The notes under the pieces: generated by a model
The model's input: the letters and a program-made list of their open reading frames with translations, nothing else
Databases searched by the model: none
Told to the model about the DNA's origin: nothing
Program-made: the position numbers and the translations under genes
In this document: positions 50,934 to 59,678 of the stretch, in pieces
Layout of the letters: every line of letters begins with the position of its first letter
How positions within the stretch are numbered: position 1 is the stretch's first letter
Source of the DNA: an uncultured Rikenellaceae bacterium
GTDB lineage: Bacteria; Bacteroidota; Bacteroidia; Bacteroidales; Rikenellaceae
DNA length: 64,000 nucleotides
Assembly: GCA_944415565.1 (NCBI GenBank)
Contig: CALYBQ010000005.1
Coordinates: 170,061-234,060, forward strand
Direction of reading: 5' to 3'

Positions 50934-51956
50934 TTAAAGGGCCGAGTCGAACTGGTTCAGGAACCTAACGTCGTTCTCGAAGAACAAACGGAGGTCCTTG
51001 ACTCCGTATTTCAGCATAGCGCTGCGCTCGATACCCATACCGAACGCGAAACCCGTATATTTTTTCGGGTCGATGCCGCAAGATTCGAGTACGTTGGGAT
51101 CGACCATGCCGCATCCCATTATCTCGAGCCAACCGGTATGCTTACATACCTGACAACCTTTCCCTCCACACAGCACGCACGAAACGTCAACCTCGGCGGA
51201 CGGTTCTGTAAACGGGAAATAGCTCGGGCGCAGACGTATCACCGCATCCTCGCCGAAAAATTCCTTCACGAAATACTCTATCGACTGTTTGAGGTCGGCA
51301 AAGGAGACATTCTCGTCTATATAAAGCCCCTCGACCTGATGGAACATGCAATGCGAGCGGTAGGAAATGGATTCGTTGCGGTACACACGGCCCGGGCAGA
51401 CCACCCTGATAGGCGGTTTGTGTGTCTCCATCGTGCGGACCTGTATCGAACTGGTATGGGTACGCAGCAATATATCGGGACTGCGTTGTATGAAGAAAGT
51501 ATCCTGCATATCGCGTGCCGGGTGTTCTGGCGGAAAGTTCAACGCCGAGAAGACGTGCCAGTCGTCCTCCACCTCCGGACCGTCGGCAACGGTATAGCCC
51601 ATGCGTTCGAATATAGCCAGCATCTCGTTCTTCACAACGGCTATCGGATGACGGCTGCCTATCGTGTCGTTCGTACCCGGACGTGTCATATCACCTATGG
51701 AGGAAGATGAGGCCGGAGTATTTTTGAACGAAGCCTTCAACTCGTTGACGCGCTCCATGGCACGCGACTTCAACTTATTGATTTTCTGTCCCAATTCACG
51801 TTTCAATTCCGGAGATACGGTCTTAAATTCCTCCATCAGGGCTGTCAGCTCCCCTTTTTTTCCGAGGATACGTATACGGAACTCTTCTATCTCAGCTTCC
51901 GCCTTCGGCTTGAACTCTTCGACCCTACGCAAAAGGTCATTAATTTTTTCGGTCAT
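50934..51956 (-). CDS. pheS: phenylalanyl-tRNA synthetase alpha subunit
   Basis: 340 residues, class II core: N-terminal coiled coil, motif 1 region RHPIAVVKNEMLAIFERMGY, motif 2 VYRNESISYRSHCMFHQVEG and motif 3 GFAFGMGIERSAMLKYG. A cysteine-rich CVLCGGKGCQVCKHTGW insert is present. The beta subunit pheT is not in the window. First gene of the operon; a - strand -7 element is at 52023-52030. Confidence 0.97.
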   Translation of the reverse strand: MTEKINDLLRRVEEFKPKAEAEIEEFRIRILGKKGELTALMEEFKTVSPELKRELGQKINKLKSRAMERVNELKASFKNTPASSSSIGDMTRPGTNDTIGSRHPIAVVKNEMLAIFERMGYTVADGPEVEDDWHVFSALNFPPEHPARDMQDTFFIQRSPDILLRTHTSSIQVRTMETHKPPIRVVCPGRVYRNESISYRSHCMFHQVEGLYIDENVSFADLKQSIEYFVKEFFGEDAVIRLRPSYFPFTEPSAEVDVSCVLCGGKGCQVCKHTGWLEIMGCGMVDPNVLESCGIDPKKYTGFAFGMGIERSAMLKYGVKDLRLFFENDVRFLNQFDSAL

Positions 51957-52022
51957 CCTTTGAATTTTATTGCTTTAATGCCTACTTTTACACACTATCG
52001 CCGCCATTGCGGCACATGACCA

Positions 52023-52030
52023 CAAAGTTA
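52023..52030 (-). promoter_or_regulatory. -7 element for the pheS operon
   Basis: TAACTTTG on the - strand, 67 bases before the pheS ATG; a TTTG (52059-52056) lies 25 bases upstream, further than ideal and inside the divergent gene. Confidence 0.4.
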
Positions 52031-52044
52031 AGAATTATTTGTGT

Positions 52045-54330
52045 ATGGCGCGCATCAAATGGCTTATTCTCTCCCTCTTTTTACTGGTTCCCGCCGCTTC
52101 GCAGGGACAGAGCGTCGGCTTGGTACTCAGCGGCGGCGGCGCAAAGGGGCTCTACCACATAGGAGTAATCAAAGCACTCGAAGAGAACGGCATACCGATA
52201 GACTACGTATCCGGAACCTCGATGGGAGCCATTATAGGGGGATTATACGCCACGGGAATGTCGCCCGACGACATGAAAGCACTATTCGAATCGGAGCAGC
52301 TAAAATACTGGCTCACGGGCCGTATCGAGAACAAATACAAGTTCTATTTCAAGCAGATGCGCGAAAATGCCGCCATGCTCACCCTGCGTTTCGACCCCAA
52401 GCACAGCAAAAAGATAGCAATGCCGCTGAGCCTGATAGCAACTAACCAACTGGACATGGCGTTCATAGAGTTCTTCGCACAGGCGACGGCGGCCAGCGGC
52501 GAGAACTTCGACAACCTTTTCGTCCCATTTCGATGCGTAGCGACCGACGTGGTGGGCCGTAAAGCCGTAGTGTTCAGCAAAGGAGATGTCGGTGAAGCTG
52601 TCAGGGCGTCGATGACCATACCGCTCATGTTCAGACCGATACATAACGACTCACTGACATATTACGACGGCGGCATCTTCGACAATTTTCCGTGGAAACC
52701 ACTCATGAAGGATTTCGCACCGGACATACTCATCGGCAGCAAAGCCGTCGGAGGAGGGGAGAAACCGGGGGACGACATAGTAGAACAGGTATTCGCCCTC
52801 ACTACGCTGCACACGGACTACCAGTTGCCGCGAGAAACCGACATCATGATCGCCCGAAACCTCAACAACTACTCGATGATGGACTTCGACAGAGCCGCAC
52901 AGATCATCGAATTAGGTTATCAGGACGCCATCACGAACATGGACGCCATCAAGGCAAAAATAAAACGCCGCACCGACACTTTGACGATGCGCGAACGGCG
53001 TGAAAGGTTCGAAAGGCAGTTGCCGCCGCTTGATTTCGAGGACTACATAATCGAAGGACTCGACAAAAGCCAGACCAACTACGTAAGAAACATGCTCGGC
53101 CTCAACGATAGGGAGAAAACCTACGATTTCGACCGATTCCGTTACGAATACTTCAAGATACTGGCCGAAGGCGAAATAGAAGCGGACTATCCGACGGTGG
53201 ACTACAATCCGCAAACCGGTAAATTCAGCCTGCACCTGCCAGTAAAGACCAAACCGAGCCTCAAACTGATGCTCGGCGGCAATCTGTCGTCCACGGCGCT
53301 CAACCAAGCATACGTCGGGTTGGAATACAGAAGCATAGGACACAGCGACAACAGCTATAACTTGGACGGTTACCTCAGCACATTCTACTCGTCCGCCTCG
53401 CTGATGGGCCGCCACGACTTCATCAAAAAAATCCCTCTGTATGTCGATTACGGCGGCTCGGTCAATTCGTACAACTATTTCAAGTCGAACATGGGATTCC
53501 TTTCCAAAGGGAACGACATCTCGTACTCGAAGTTCAGGGATTACTACCTGACATCATCGGTAGGCCTGCCCATTTCGCGCCACTCGGTACTGAACCTCAG
53601 GATCAATGCAGGCATGACTGAGTACCTGTACCTGCAACAGCTTGGGTACGACTCGAACGACAAGATGGACCGCACCCAATTCCGCCACGTCGGTGCGAAG
53701 ATAGAACTGGAACGCAAGAGCATGAACTTCTCACAATATCCGACACGCGGCATCTACCAGCAGATCTCGATCATCGGAGTTCGCGGAGAAGAGAAATACA
53801 TGCCCGGCATCAGCGGCACCAACCTCGGCCAGCCGCGGTCGAAGCACGACAGATTCTGGGTGGGCGCAAGATTCTGCCGCGAGCACTACTTCTCATCCCG
53901 CCCCATCAAATGGCTGTCGATGGGGTACATGATAGACCTCGTTGCCACCAACAAACCGGATTTCAGCAACGAATACGTGAGCAACATGTCATCCCCGGCA
54001 TTCACGCCCACGCCGCACAGCAAAATAATATACATGAAAGAGTTCCGAAGCAACATGTATGCAGCAGCCGGAGTGATACCGATATTCCACGTAAACGAGA
54101 ACCTGTACTTCCGCACCAGCGCATACGCTTTCCTGCCCAATAAACACAAGCAGAAAATCGACAACATCAAACAGGACATTCGCTACATATTCGACGGCAC
54201 GCTCGTATATCAGACCATATTCGGGGCTGCGAGCCTATCCATCTCGAAATACGACACGCGGAGCAACAATTGGTTCCTGACATTCAATTTCGGATACGCC
54301 ATCTTCAACAAAAAGGGTATCTTCTATTAG
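52045..54330 (+). CDS. patatin-like phospholipase fused to an outer-membrane barrel
   Basis: 761 residues from the ATG at 52045. Signal peptide (about 1-22), then patatin: oxyanion SGGGAKG (29-35), nucleophile S59 in GTSMG, and catalytic D208 in YYDGGIFDNFP. A POTRA-like linker (about 330-390, IIEGLDKSQTNYVRNMLGL) precedes a C-terminal barrel of alternating strands with the Omp85/BamA flavour (KPSLKLMLGGNLSSTALNQ ... WFLTFNFGYAIFNKKGIFY). The layout is that of type Vd autotransporters (PlpD-like), though here probably not released. Predicted to hydrolyse membrane lipid at or outside the outer membrane. Confidence 0.88.
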   Translation: MARIKWLILSLFLLVPAASQGQSVGLVLSGGGAKGLYHIGVIKALEENGIPIDYVSGTSMGAIIGGLYATGMSPDDMKALFESEQLKYWLTGRIENKYKFYFKQMRENAAMLTLRFDPKHSKKIAMPLSLIATNQLDMAFIEFFAQATAASGENFDNLFVPFRCVATDVVGRKAVVFSKGDVGEAVRASMTIPLMFRPIHNDSLTYYDGGIFDNFPWKPLMKDFAPDILIGSKAVGGGEKPGDDIVEQVFALTTLHTDYQLPRETDIMIARNLNNYSMMDFDRAAQIIELGYQDAITNMDAIKAKIKRRTDTLTMRERRERFERQLPPLDFEDYIIEGLDKSQTNYVRNMLGLNDREKTYDFDRFRYEYFKILAEGEIEADYPTVDYNPQTGKFSLHLPVKTKPSLKLMLGGNLSSTALNQAYVGLEYRSIGHSDNSYNLDGYLSTFYSSASLMGRHDFIKKIPLYVDYGGSVNSYNYFKSNMGFLSKGNDISYSKFRDYYLTSSVGLPISRHSVLNLRINAGMTEYLYLQQLGYDSNDKMDRTQFRHVGAKIELERKSMNFSQYPTRGIYQQISIIGVRGEEKYMPGISGTNLGQPRSKHDRFWVGARFCREHYFSSRPIKWLSMGYMIDLVATNKPDFSNEYVSNMSSPAFTPTPHSKIIYMKEFRSNMYAAAGVIPIFHVNENLYFRTSAYAFLPNKHKQKIDNIKQDIRYIFDGTLVYQTIFGAASLSISKYDTRSNNWFLTFNFGYAIFNKKGIFY

Positions 54331-54388
54331 AGCATAACGCCCCCGCACCGCAAGCCTAAACTTACGGCACATTACTCCGCCGCACAGT

Positions 54389-54419
54389 TTTGCCGATTCC
54401 GCTATAAATGATAAATTTG
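54389..54419 (+). promoter_or_regulatory. consensus promoter of purU
   Basis: TTTG (54389-54392), exactly 19 bases, TAAATTTG (54412-54419); the purU ATG is 20 bases downstream, so the leader is very short. Confidence 0.8.
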
Positions 54420-54439
54420 CGTGGAAAATCCATAACGCT

Positions 54440-55309
54440 ATGAATACGAAAGAAAAAAAGACCGCCATACTCCTGATTCACTGCCCCGACCGGGCCGGCA
54501 TCGTACACTCCGTAACCGGATTCCTGTCGAGCCACGGCGGAAACATCCTATACCTCGACCAGCACACCGATTCCGACCAAAAGGTATTCTTCATGCGCGT
54601 GGAATGGAGCCTCGACGAATTCTCGATACCCGTAGACGAGATAGAAGAGCGCTTCAACGAGTCGTGCGGGCTGAAATACGAAATGTCGTACAGGCTCTAC
54701 TTCTCGGACTATGTACCGAAAATGGCCATTTTCGTATCGAAACTGTCGCATTGCCTCTACGACCTGCTGGCTCGTTATGCGGCAGGAGAATGGAAGGTCA
54801 AGATACCTTTGATAATCAGCAACCATCCGGACATGAAAAGCGTAGCGGATATGTTCGGCATACCTTACTACGAATTCGCCGTAACGAAAGATACGCGCGA
54901 CGAATTGGCGCCCAAGATGCTCGAACTGCTGCGTGAAAACGAGGTCGATTTCCTCGTACTGGCCCGCTACATGCAGATAGTACCGGAACTCCTGATAGAC
55001 GCTTTCCCGAACAAGATAATCAACATCCACCACTCGTTCCTCCCTGCATTCGTGGGCGCGAAACCGTATCACGCCGCATACGAACGCGGCGTGAAACTCA
55101 TCGGGGCTACCAGCCACTATGTGACGCCTGTTCTCGACGCAGGCCCTATCATAGGACAGGACATAGCCAAAATATCGCACAAGAACAGGGTGGAAGATTT
55201 GGTACGCAAAGGCAAGGACCTCGAAAAGATAGTATTGTCCCGAGCTGTGGAAAAGCACCTTGCGAGAAAGATACTCGTCTACCACAACAAGACCATCATA
55301 TTTAGCTAA
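54440..55309 (+). CDS. purU: formyltetrahydrofolate deformylase
   Basis: 289 residues. An N-terminal ACT domain (LLIHCPDRAGIVHSVTGFL) is followed by a formyltransferase fold with INIHHSFLPAFVGAKPYH (Asn and His of the active site) and TSHYVTPVLDAGPIIGQD (catalytic Asp). It releases formate from 10-formyl-THF, balancing one-carbon pools and feeding PurT where present. Own consensus promoter and strong terminator, so a single-gene unit. Confidence 0.95.
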   Translation: MNTKEKKTAILLIHCPDRAGIVHSVTGFLSSHGGNILYLDQHTDSDQKVFFMRVEWSLDEFSIPVDEIEERFNESCGLKYEMSYRLYFSDYVPKMAIFVSKLSHCLYDLLARYAAGEWKVKIPLIISNHPDMKSVADMFGIPYYEFAVTKDTRDELAPKMLELLRENEVDFLVLARYMQIVPELLIDAFPNKIINIHHSFLPAFVGAKPYHAAYERGVKLIGATSHYVTPVLDAGPIIGQDIAKISHKNRVEDLVRKGKDLEKIVLSRAVEKHLARKILVYHNKTIIFS

Positions 55310-55331
55310 ACAACGTACGATACCCATAAAC

Positions 55332-55375
55332 ATATTTACGCCGGTATTCCTGCTCGGAAATACCGGCGTAAATAT
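55332..55375. terminator. terminator between purU and the hydrolase gene
   Basis: About 17 paired bases (55332-55348 with 55359-55375), 10-base loop, between convergent genes. Confidence 0.87.
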
Positions 55376-55387
55376 TACAAGTCCAAA

Positions 55388-56443
55388 CTACTGCCCCATT
55401 CCGAGGAACTTGAACGGCGGAGTAACCACAAATTCGGCCGTAATATCGCCACCGTAAGTTTTGCCTCCCTGAAGATCCAATTTCTTTACCGACGCCCCTT
55501 TCGCAAAATCGACATTCTTGAAATTAACCCAAAACACATTAGGATAAAGCGTAGATTCAAAATAATACACCTTATTTTTCTGGTCAGCCACAGTACGCCA
55601 TCTCGTCGAAGATATATTCGGCTCGTCAGGAGTAGATATACCTAGAGGAACCGACGTATTACGAATCACACTGAACACCCCAGCCAATGCACTTCGCGTG
55701 TCATCCGTCCGGGGCAACGCATTCACATAGAACGATGCACGCACAAACCGGTCGGCCGCACGGTTAGTCCCCGGCAGAAACGTAAGGCCGCCTATAGCCT
55801 TCCAGTAATCATCGAGAGCCAACTGTTTCTCGAATACAGGCGAATTGGTCATCACCTGATAAGACCGGTCGTGATGTATTTGCAACTTTCCATCTACATA
55901 TTCGAAAACAGCATTGTCTCCGGTCGAATCGGACAACGAAAGGTGCAGTGTAGCTAACCTAGTTCCGTCAGGCATCATATCGGAAACCACATCGAAAGTC
56001 CCTCTCTCTACCTGTCGTACCGCCTCGTCAACAGTTGCAAAATTATCTAACATATACTGCACCCAAACGGCTATACTCAAAGCCGGCTTCGTCCCGTCCC
56101 ATTGCGGATAAGACGACTCTGCAAGCCATAGCAAATTAGCAACCAACCCAGCCTCGTTCATACCGTCCGTACTGCAAATATCATATGCGGCCGCTACCAC
56201 GCTGCCATACTTCGACGTCCACGTCATCGGATCTTTCCCTATCTCTCCGCTACGCATCATTCCTCGTGGAAATATCCACAGATTACTGGCAGGATCCTCT
56301 TTCCAGTCCATCGTGCGCCCAGTTATTACTGTATTACCGGGGCCTTGATACACTACCCTCGTACATGCTTCCGCGTAATTATAAGCGACAATACCCAATG
56401 CGACCAGACATACGGCCGACATCTTTCTTTTCAATTTCTTCAT
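55388..56443 (-). CDS. secreted choloylglycine hydrolase family protein (bile salt hydrolase / penicillin V acylase-like)
   Basis: 351 residues from the ATG at 56443. A signal peptide (about 1-26) is cut so that C27 becomes the N-terminal nucleophile (EACTRVVYQG). Other active-site residues fit the family with an offset of 25: R43 and D46 (TGRTMDWKED) and N200 (VMTNSPVF), with R235 a candidate for the final arginine. Bile-salt hydrolases and penicillin V acylases share these; which substrate applies cannot be decided. A gut habitat would favour bile salts or N-acyl signalling lipids. Confidence 0.87.
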   Translation of the reverse strand: MKKLKRKMSAVCLVALGIVAYNYAEACTRVVYQGPGNTVITGRTMDWKEDPASNLWIFPRGMMRSGEIGKDPMTWTSKYGSVVAAAYDICSTDGMNEAGLVANLLWLAESSYPQWDGTKPALSIAVWVQYMLDNFATVDEAVRQVERGTFDVVSDMMPDGTRLATLHLSLSDSTGDNAVFEYVDGKLQIHHDRSYQVMTNSPVFEKQLALDDYWKAIGGLTFLPGTNRAADRFVRASFYVNALPRTDDTRSALAGVFSVIRNTSVPLGISTPDEPNISSTRWRTVADQKNKVYYFESTLYPNVFWVNFKNVDFAKGASVKKLDLQGGKTYGGDITAEFVVTPPFKFLGMGQ

Positions 56444-56540
56444 AATGTGAACATTTTGCATCACCATCATCCAATACCATGCCAAACAGAACCTTTAAAC
56501 CCTTTATACCACTCACACACAACATATTCTCCAACAGCAA

Positions 56541-56566
56541 GCGGGAGGCCGTAACAGACCTCCCGC
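56541..56566 (-). terminator. hairpin after the 547-residue secreted protein
   Basis: 8-bp GC stem (56541-56548 with 56559-56566), 10-base loop, 30 bases past the stop. Confidence 0.55.
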
Positions 56567-56595
56567 CAATATCAAAAACGACATGCGTCTCCCGC

Positions 56596-58239
56596 TTAAA
56601 ACTCGTATGCCTGTGACGATATGTCGTCCGGGTTCGCTCCATAGAAATACAGCGCCCCGTAGCTCCAACTATTGACTTTGATTCCGGGGAAATTAGGCCG
56701 GTCCATAGTAAGCAGCACATAACGATAGGGATACCCCTCTGGCAAGGGGACCACGCTCGCCCACACACGTCCGGCGGGCTTCGGCCAATGAGGTTGCAAT
56801 TTCAGTTTAAGTTCGCCCATTTCGGCGAGGTCGGGATAACTATGTATCCTGAGATTTCCAAGCCCTCCCATCAAAGCGTAATATTTCCCTCCTATACGTT
56901 GAATTGAAGTTCCGGTGGAGTTCATCTTGATAGGCGGAACTATAATCGAGAACTTGCCGTTCCATTCGTCCGATTCGAATGTACGCGACGTGATCGTACC
57001 GTTCACGAATGCCGACGTCAGCAACCTCCATTTGCCTGCATCCGTATCATAGAATATGCACGGGTCTTCGTTGTGACCGTCTATCGACGAAGGCTCCACA
57101 CGCACAGCTTTCATGACAGAGAACCCTTTGCGGGGGTCTTTTGGCGAAGTAGCCGTTATCAGACCCGTCCCGGTACGCCCCTCTTTGTTCGCACTTCCGC
57201 CGAAGTCACACACATAAGCCCGCCACTCCTTCGCATTGCGGTCATAAAAGAGATGCGAGGCATAATCGTTCCTCAGCAATCCGTCCGCATGGTCGAAAAC
57301 GATCATACCCTCGAACCGTATATCGAAAACCGAAGGATCAAGGCTCAGCACACCCTGCACCGACTGAGGCGTATCTATCCCGCGGCAGCTGAACGTAAAC
57401 CACAACCGCCCGCCGTCGATATACGGACTAAGGTCCTCGTAAGAGATCAGGCGTATGTCGGCCTGCCCGATACCGGGCGAGAGGAACGAGCGTGCGCCCT
57501 TCACCACGACCTCACCCTGAAGATTCGACACAAGGTTGAACGTACAATCGCCTGCCGTCTTCACATTCCTCGGGTCCAAGATGTCGGCGAAATGCTCCTT
57601 CACAGGAAGATGCCACAGGTATTCCGTCTCACCGTTACGGGCGACGAAAACACCGAACGTGCGTCCGTACAACTGGACACGCAATGTGAACGGACCATCG
57701 GTCTTGAAATCTCCGCAGCCCGACTCCCTTACTAATTTGCCGTCCCGATACAACCGCATAAACACATCCGCCTGCCCTTCGGACAACCTGCACACCACCT
57801 GCACCCTGTCCTGCAATCCCAGCCGGGCTATCTCAACTCCTATTTCAGGCGCAGTGCCATCCGCAGAATACGAATCAACCTCGACCTCATATGTCGCGTA
57901 AGGGTTCACACCTCCCATATAGACACTCGCCGCCACGTTGCCGTAGGAGTGCCCGAGTACCAACTTACCATCTTCGATACGTGCCTTGAAATTTTCGTCT
58001 ACCTTAGGAGTATCGCTGTCCGACACGGCAAAAGCCGGATACATCGACTCGAAAGCGACTATCTCGGAAGGGACAAACTCGTCAAGGGTTATATTGTTGG
58101 AGAATATGAAACGGCGCACAGCCAGTCTTTGGAACGACAATTCCAAAGGATCGACATCGGGATAATCGTGCGGCGCGGCCGGCGACGACACCGGAACGGC
58201 CAACACATACAACAGTGCGAAGAGCAGGAATCTTTTCAT
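56596..58239 (-). CDS. secreted protein of unknown function, glycosidase-like fold possible
   Basis: 547 residues with a signal peptide (MKRFLLFALLYVLAVPVSSPA). I do not recognise the family. The N-terminal part (about 70-270) has beta-sandwich, lectin-like character (KARIEDGKLVLGHSYGN, YEVEVDSYSADG, FGVFVARNGETEYLW). The C-terminal part has repeated short blocks resembling beta-propeller glycosidases (HLFYDRNAKEWRAYVCDF, DPCIFYDTDAGKWRLLTSAF, GKYYALMGGLGNLRIHSYPD). The conserved-looking acid residues would suit a five-bladed propeller (GH43/GH32/GH117-like), but no family signature is certain. 152 bases upstream of the acylase on the same strand. Confidence 0.6.
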   Translation of the reverse strand: MKRFLLFALLYVLAVPVSSPAAPHDYPDVDPLELSFQRLAVRRFIFSNNITLDEFVPSEIVAFESMYPAFAVSDSDTPKVDENFKARIEDGKLVLGHSYGNVAASVYMGGVNPYATYEVEVDSYSADGTAPEIGVEIARLGLQDRVQVVCRLSEGQADVFMRLYRDGKLVRESGCGDFKTDGPFTLRVQLYGRTFGVFVARNGETEYLWHLPVKEHFADILDPRNVKTAGDCTFNLVSNLQGEVVVKGARSFLSPGIGQADIRLISYEDLSPYIDGGRLWFTFSCRGIDTPQSVQGVLSLDPSVFDIRFEGMIVFDHADGLLRNDYASHLFYDRNAKEWRAYVCDFGGSANKEGRTGTGLITATSPKDPRKGFSVMKAVRVEPSSIDGHNEDPCIFYDTDAGKWRLLTSAFVNGTITSRTFESDEWNGKFSIIVPPIKMNSTGTSIQRIGGKYYALMGGLGNLRIHSYPDLAEMGELKLKLQPHWPKPAGRVWASVVPLPEGYPYRYVLLTMDRPNFPGIKVNSWSYGALYFYGANPDDISSQAYEF

Positions 58240-58396
58240 GTAGTTATATTGTTCGCATTAATTTTTTCGCTATAAATTTCCGAATAAGAAGCATAAATAG
58301 CAAATCAGCACGCCTCATATCATATTGACAAAGACAAAAGATACGACCGAACTCCACCTGATGCGAACGGGACAATTGCCAAATCGCGCCCATAAT

Positions 58397-58867
58397 TTAT
58401 CCTTTGAAATATTTACCGGTACACTCCAGCACGTCAATCTCGATCACGGAAGTAGCGCCAAGCATACGCGCAGGAAACTCCCTTCCCGACAGTGCGGGGG
58501 CATATTTCGCCACGACCAGCCCAAGAACCTCGATTTTTCTCCGGGTATCCTCCACCAATCTCGCCTCACCCTTAATTACCACACTACGATAAGCCGTATT
58601 CACATCGCAAGGCTCTTCGGCCATCACAAGCCCATACATGCGATCAACCTCGAAACACACATGCGGTGTGGCAAGAATATTCGCAATCTTTTGCCCTTTG
58701 ATAAGGCCGTGAATATAAATCTTCCCGCCGTGATACACGAAATGTACCGGTACGACATACGGCGTCCCGTCCGGATCCAACGTAGCCAGACGCCCGACCT
58801 GTTCGCTACTCAACAACTCCGCTATTTCGTTCGCAGTCAACTGGTGCTGCTTCATTCTTCCCTGCAT
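58397..58867 (-). CDS. pyridoxamine 5'-phosphate oxidase family protein
   Basis: 156 residues (152 if the ATG at 58855 is used), split-barrel flavin-binding fold of the Pyridox_ox_2 / NimA type: VGRLATLDPDGTPYVVPVHF, HGLIKGQKIANI, CFEVDRMYGL, YRSVVIKGEARLV. Members include 5-nitroimidazole reductases and heme- or F420-like binders; no specific activity can be claimed. Single gene with a -7 element 22 bases upstream, and the last core gene before the integrated element. Confidence 0.8.
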   Translation of the reverse strand: MQGRMKQHQLTANEIAELLSSEQVGRLATLDPDGTPYVVPVHFVYHGGKIYIHGLIKGQKIANILATPHVCFEVDRMYGLVMAEEPCDVNTAYRSVVIKGEARLVEDTRRKIEVLGLVVAKYAPALSGREFPARMLGATSVIEIDVLECTGKYFKG

Positions 58868-58888
58868 AAAACCTGATTTGATGATTTA

Positions 58889-58896
58889 CAAAGATA
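58889..58896 (-). promoter_or_regulatory. -7 element for the oxidase-family gene
   Basis: TATCTTTG on the - strand with TTTG (58915-58912) 15 bases upstream. Confidence 0.5.
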
Positions 58897-59050
58897 CGAA
58901 ATACACTACGCCAAACAACTGCCGAGGTATAACTGCAAAAACATTATTAATACGACTGCTGAAACGTCCATGCACAAAAACCTGAGTCATTGCTATATCC
59001 CAAACATGCTATACTGCAATTAGCTATCAATCAGCAATATCGCAAAAAAG

Positions 59051-59081
59051 AAAATGGTCAAATCTGTGATTTGACCATTTT
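59051..59081 (-). terminator. terminator belonging to the interrupted tRNA gene
   Basis: 14-bp perfect stem (59051-59064 with 59068-59081), 3-base loop. On the - strand it is followed by TTTTCTTTTTT, a canonical intrinsic terminator, and it starts 2 bases after the tRNA 3' remnant. Confidence 0.85.
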
Positions 59082-59083
59082 AG

Positions 59084-59101
59084 TAGCGGGAGGAGGACTC
59101 G
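59084..59101 (-). other. 3' end of a tRNA gene, probable attachment site
   Basis: On the - strand it reads CGAGTCCTCCTCCCGCTA. This fits a tRNA 3' part: T-loop remainder CGAGT, T-stem strand CCTCC, acceptor strand TCCCGCT and discriminator A. Sequence to the right does not continue as a tRNA (no T-stem partner or TTC before CGAGT), so the gene is cut exactly here. This is the usual residue of integration into the 3' end of a tRNA gene; the rebuilt intact tRNA would be at the far end of the element. Confidence 0.68.
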
Positions 59102-59607
59102 CTTTAATTATGTAAGTGTCTTGTTATTTGGCTGTTAAGAGATAGGTTTAGGATTGTATTACAGAGAGGTGGTTTTGTTGGTTTCAATGCCTTTCAGTTA
59201 TGGCAAGATAGATAATGATTAAGAGTAGCATTGCTCAAGGGCTTTTAACACTTTCAACCTTGATACTTTAATTGTGATTTTTTGCTGTTTCATACTATTG
59301 TGATTTACGTCCTAGTGGGGAATAGCCCCCAACCAAATCAAAGGAGGGGTGGCTTGCTCACAATATATCAACCTCTTGAAAAAAAATTACATTTTTTGTA
59401 AATTTCAAATGAAATTCTGCAATACTTGCACATTTGTTTGATGGTATATTACAGGGAAGATATGTGTAATAGTCAAGAAGTGGTTCTTATGGTGCTTAAC
59501 AACCTGTTAAAGTATAGTTAAAGTATTATAGGACTATGAGGAATACCCTCATTACATCAACTGAAAGAGTTGAAATGTAAGCACTCTAAATTATTTTCAT
59601 CCTTGAA

Positions 59608-59657
59608 TGCACAGTTACTTAATGATTATAATAGCAAAGTTGCAAAGTAAGTGTGCA
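59608..59657. repeat. inverted-repeat module, copy 1
   Basis: Left arm TGCACAGTTACTT (59608-59620), 22-base spacer, right arm CAAAGTAAGTGTGCA (59643-59657). The arms pair over 13 bases with one mismatch. It lies 21 bases beyond the stop of the last operon gene. A second copy occurs at 61928-61978. Confidence 0.7.
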
Positions 59658-59678
59658 AAACATGCTCATTACACTATT

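Larger units (their letters stand above)
58868..59678. other. 811-base non-coding junction between core genome and integrated element
   Basis: No gene is seen. In order it holds the promoter of the preceding gene (58889), a terminator hairpin (59051-59081), a tRNA 3' remnant (59084-59101), then AT-rich element DNA with a small GC hairpin (GGGG 59317-59320 / CCCC 59326-59329), a TGCACATTTG stretch (59427) and an inverted-repeat module (59608-59657). Confidence 0.7.
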
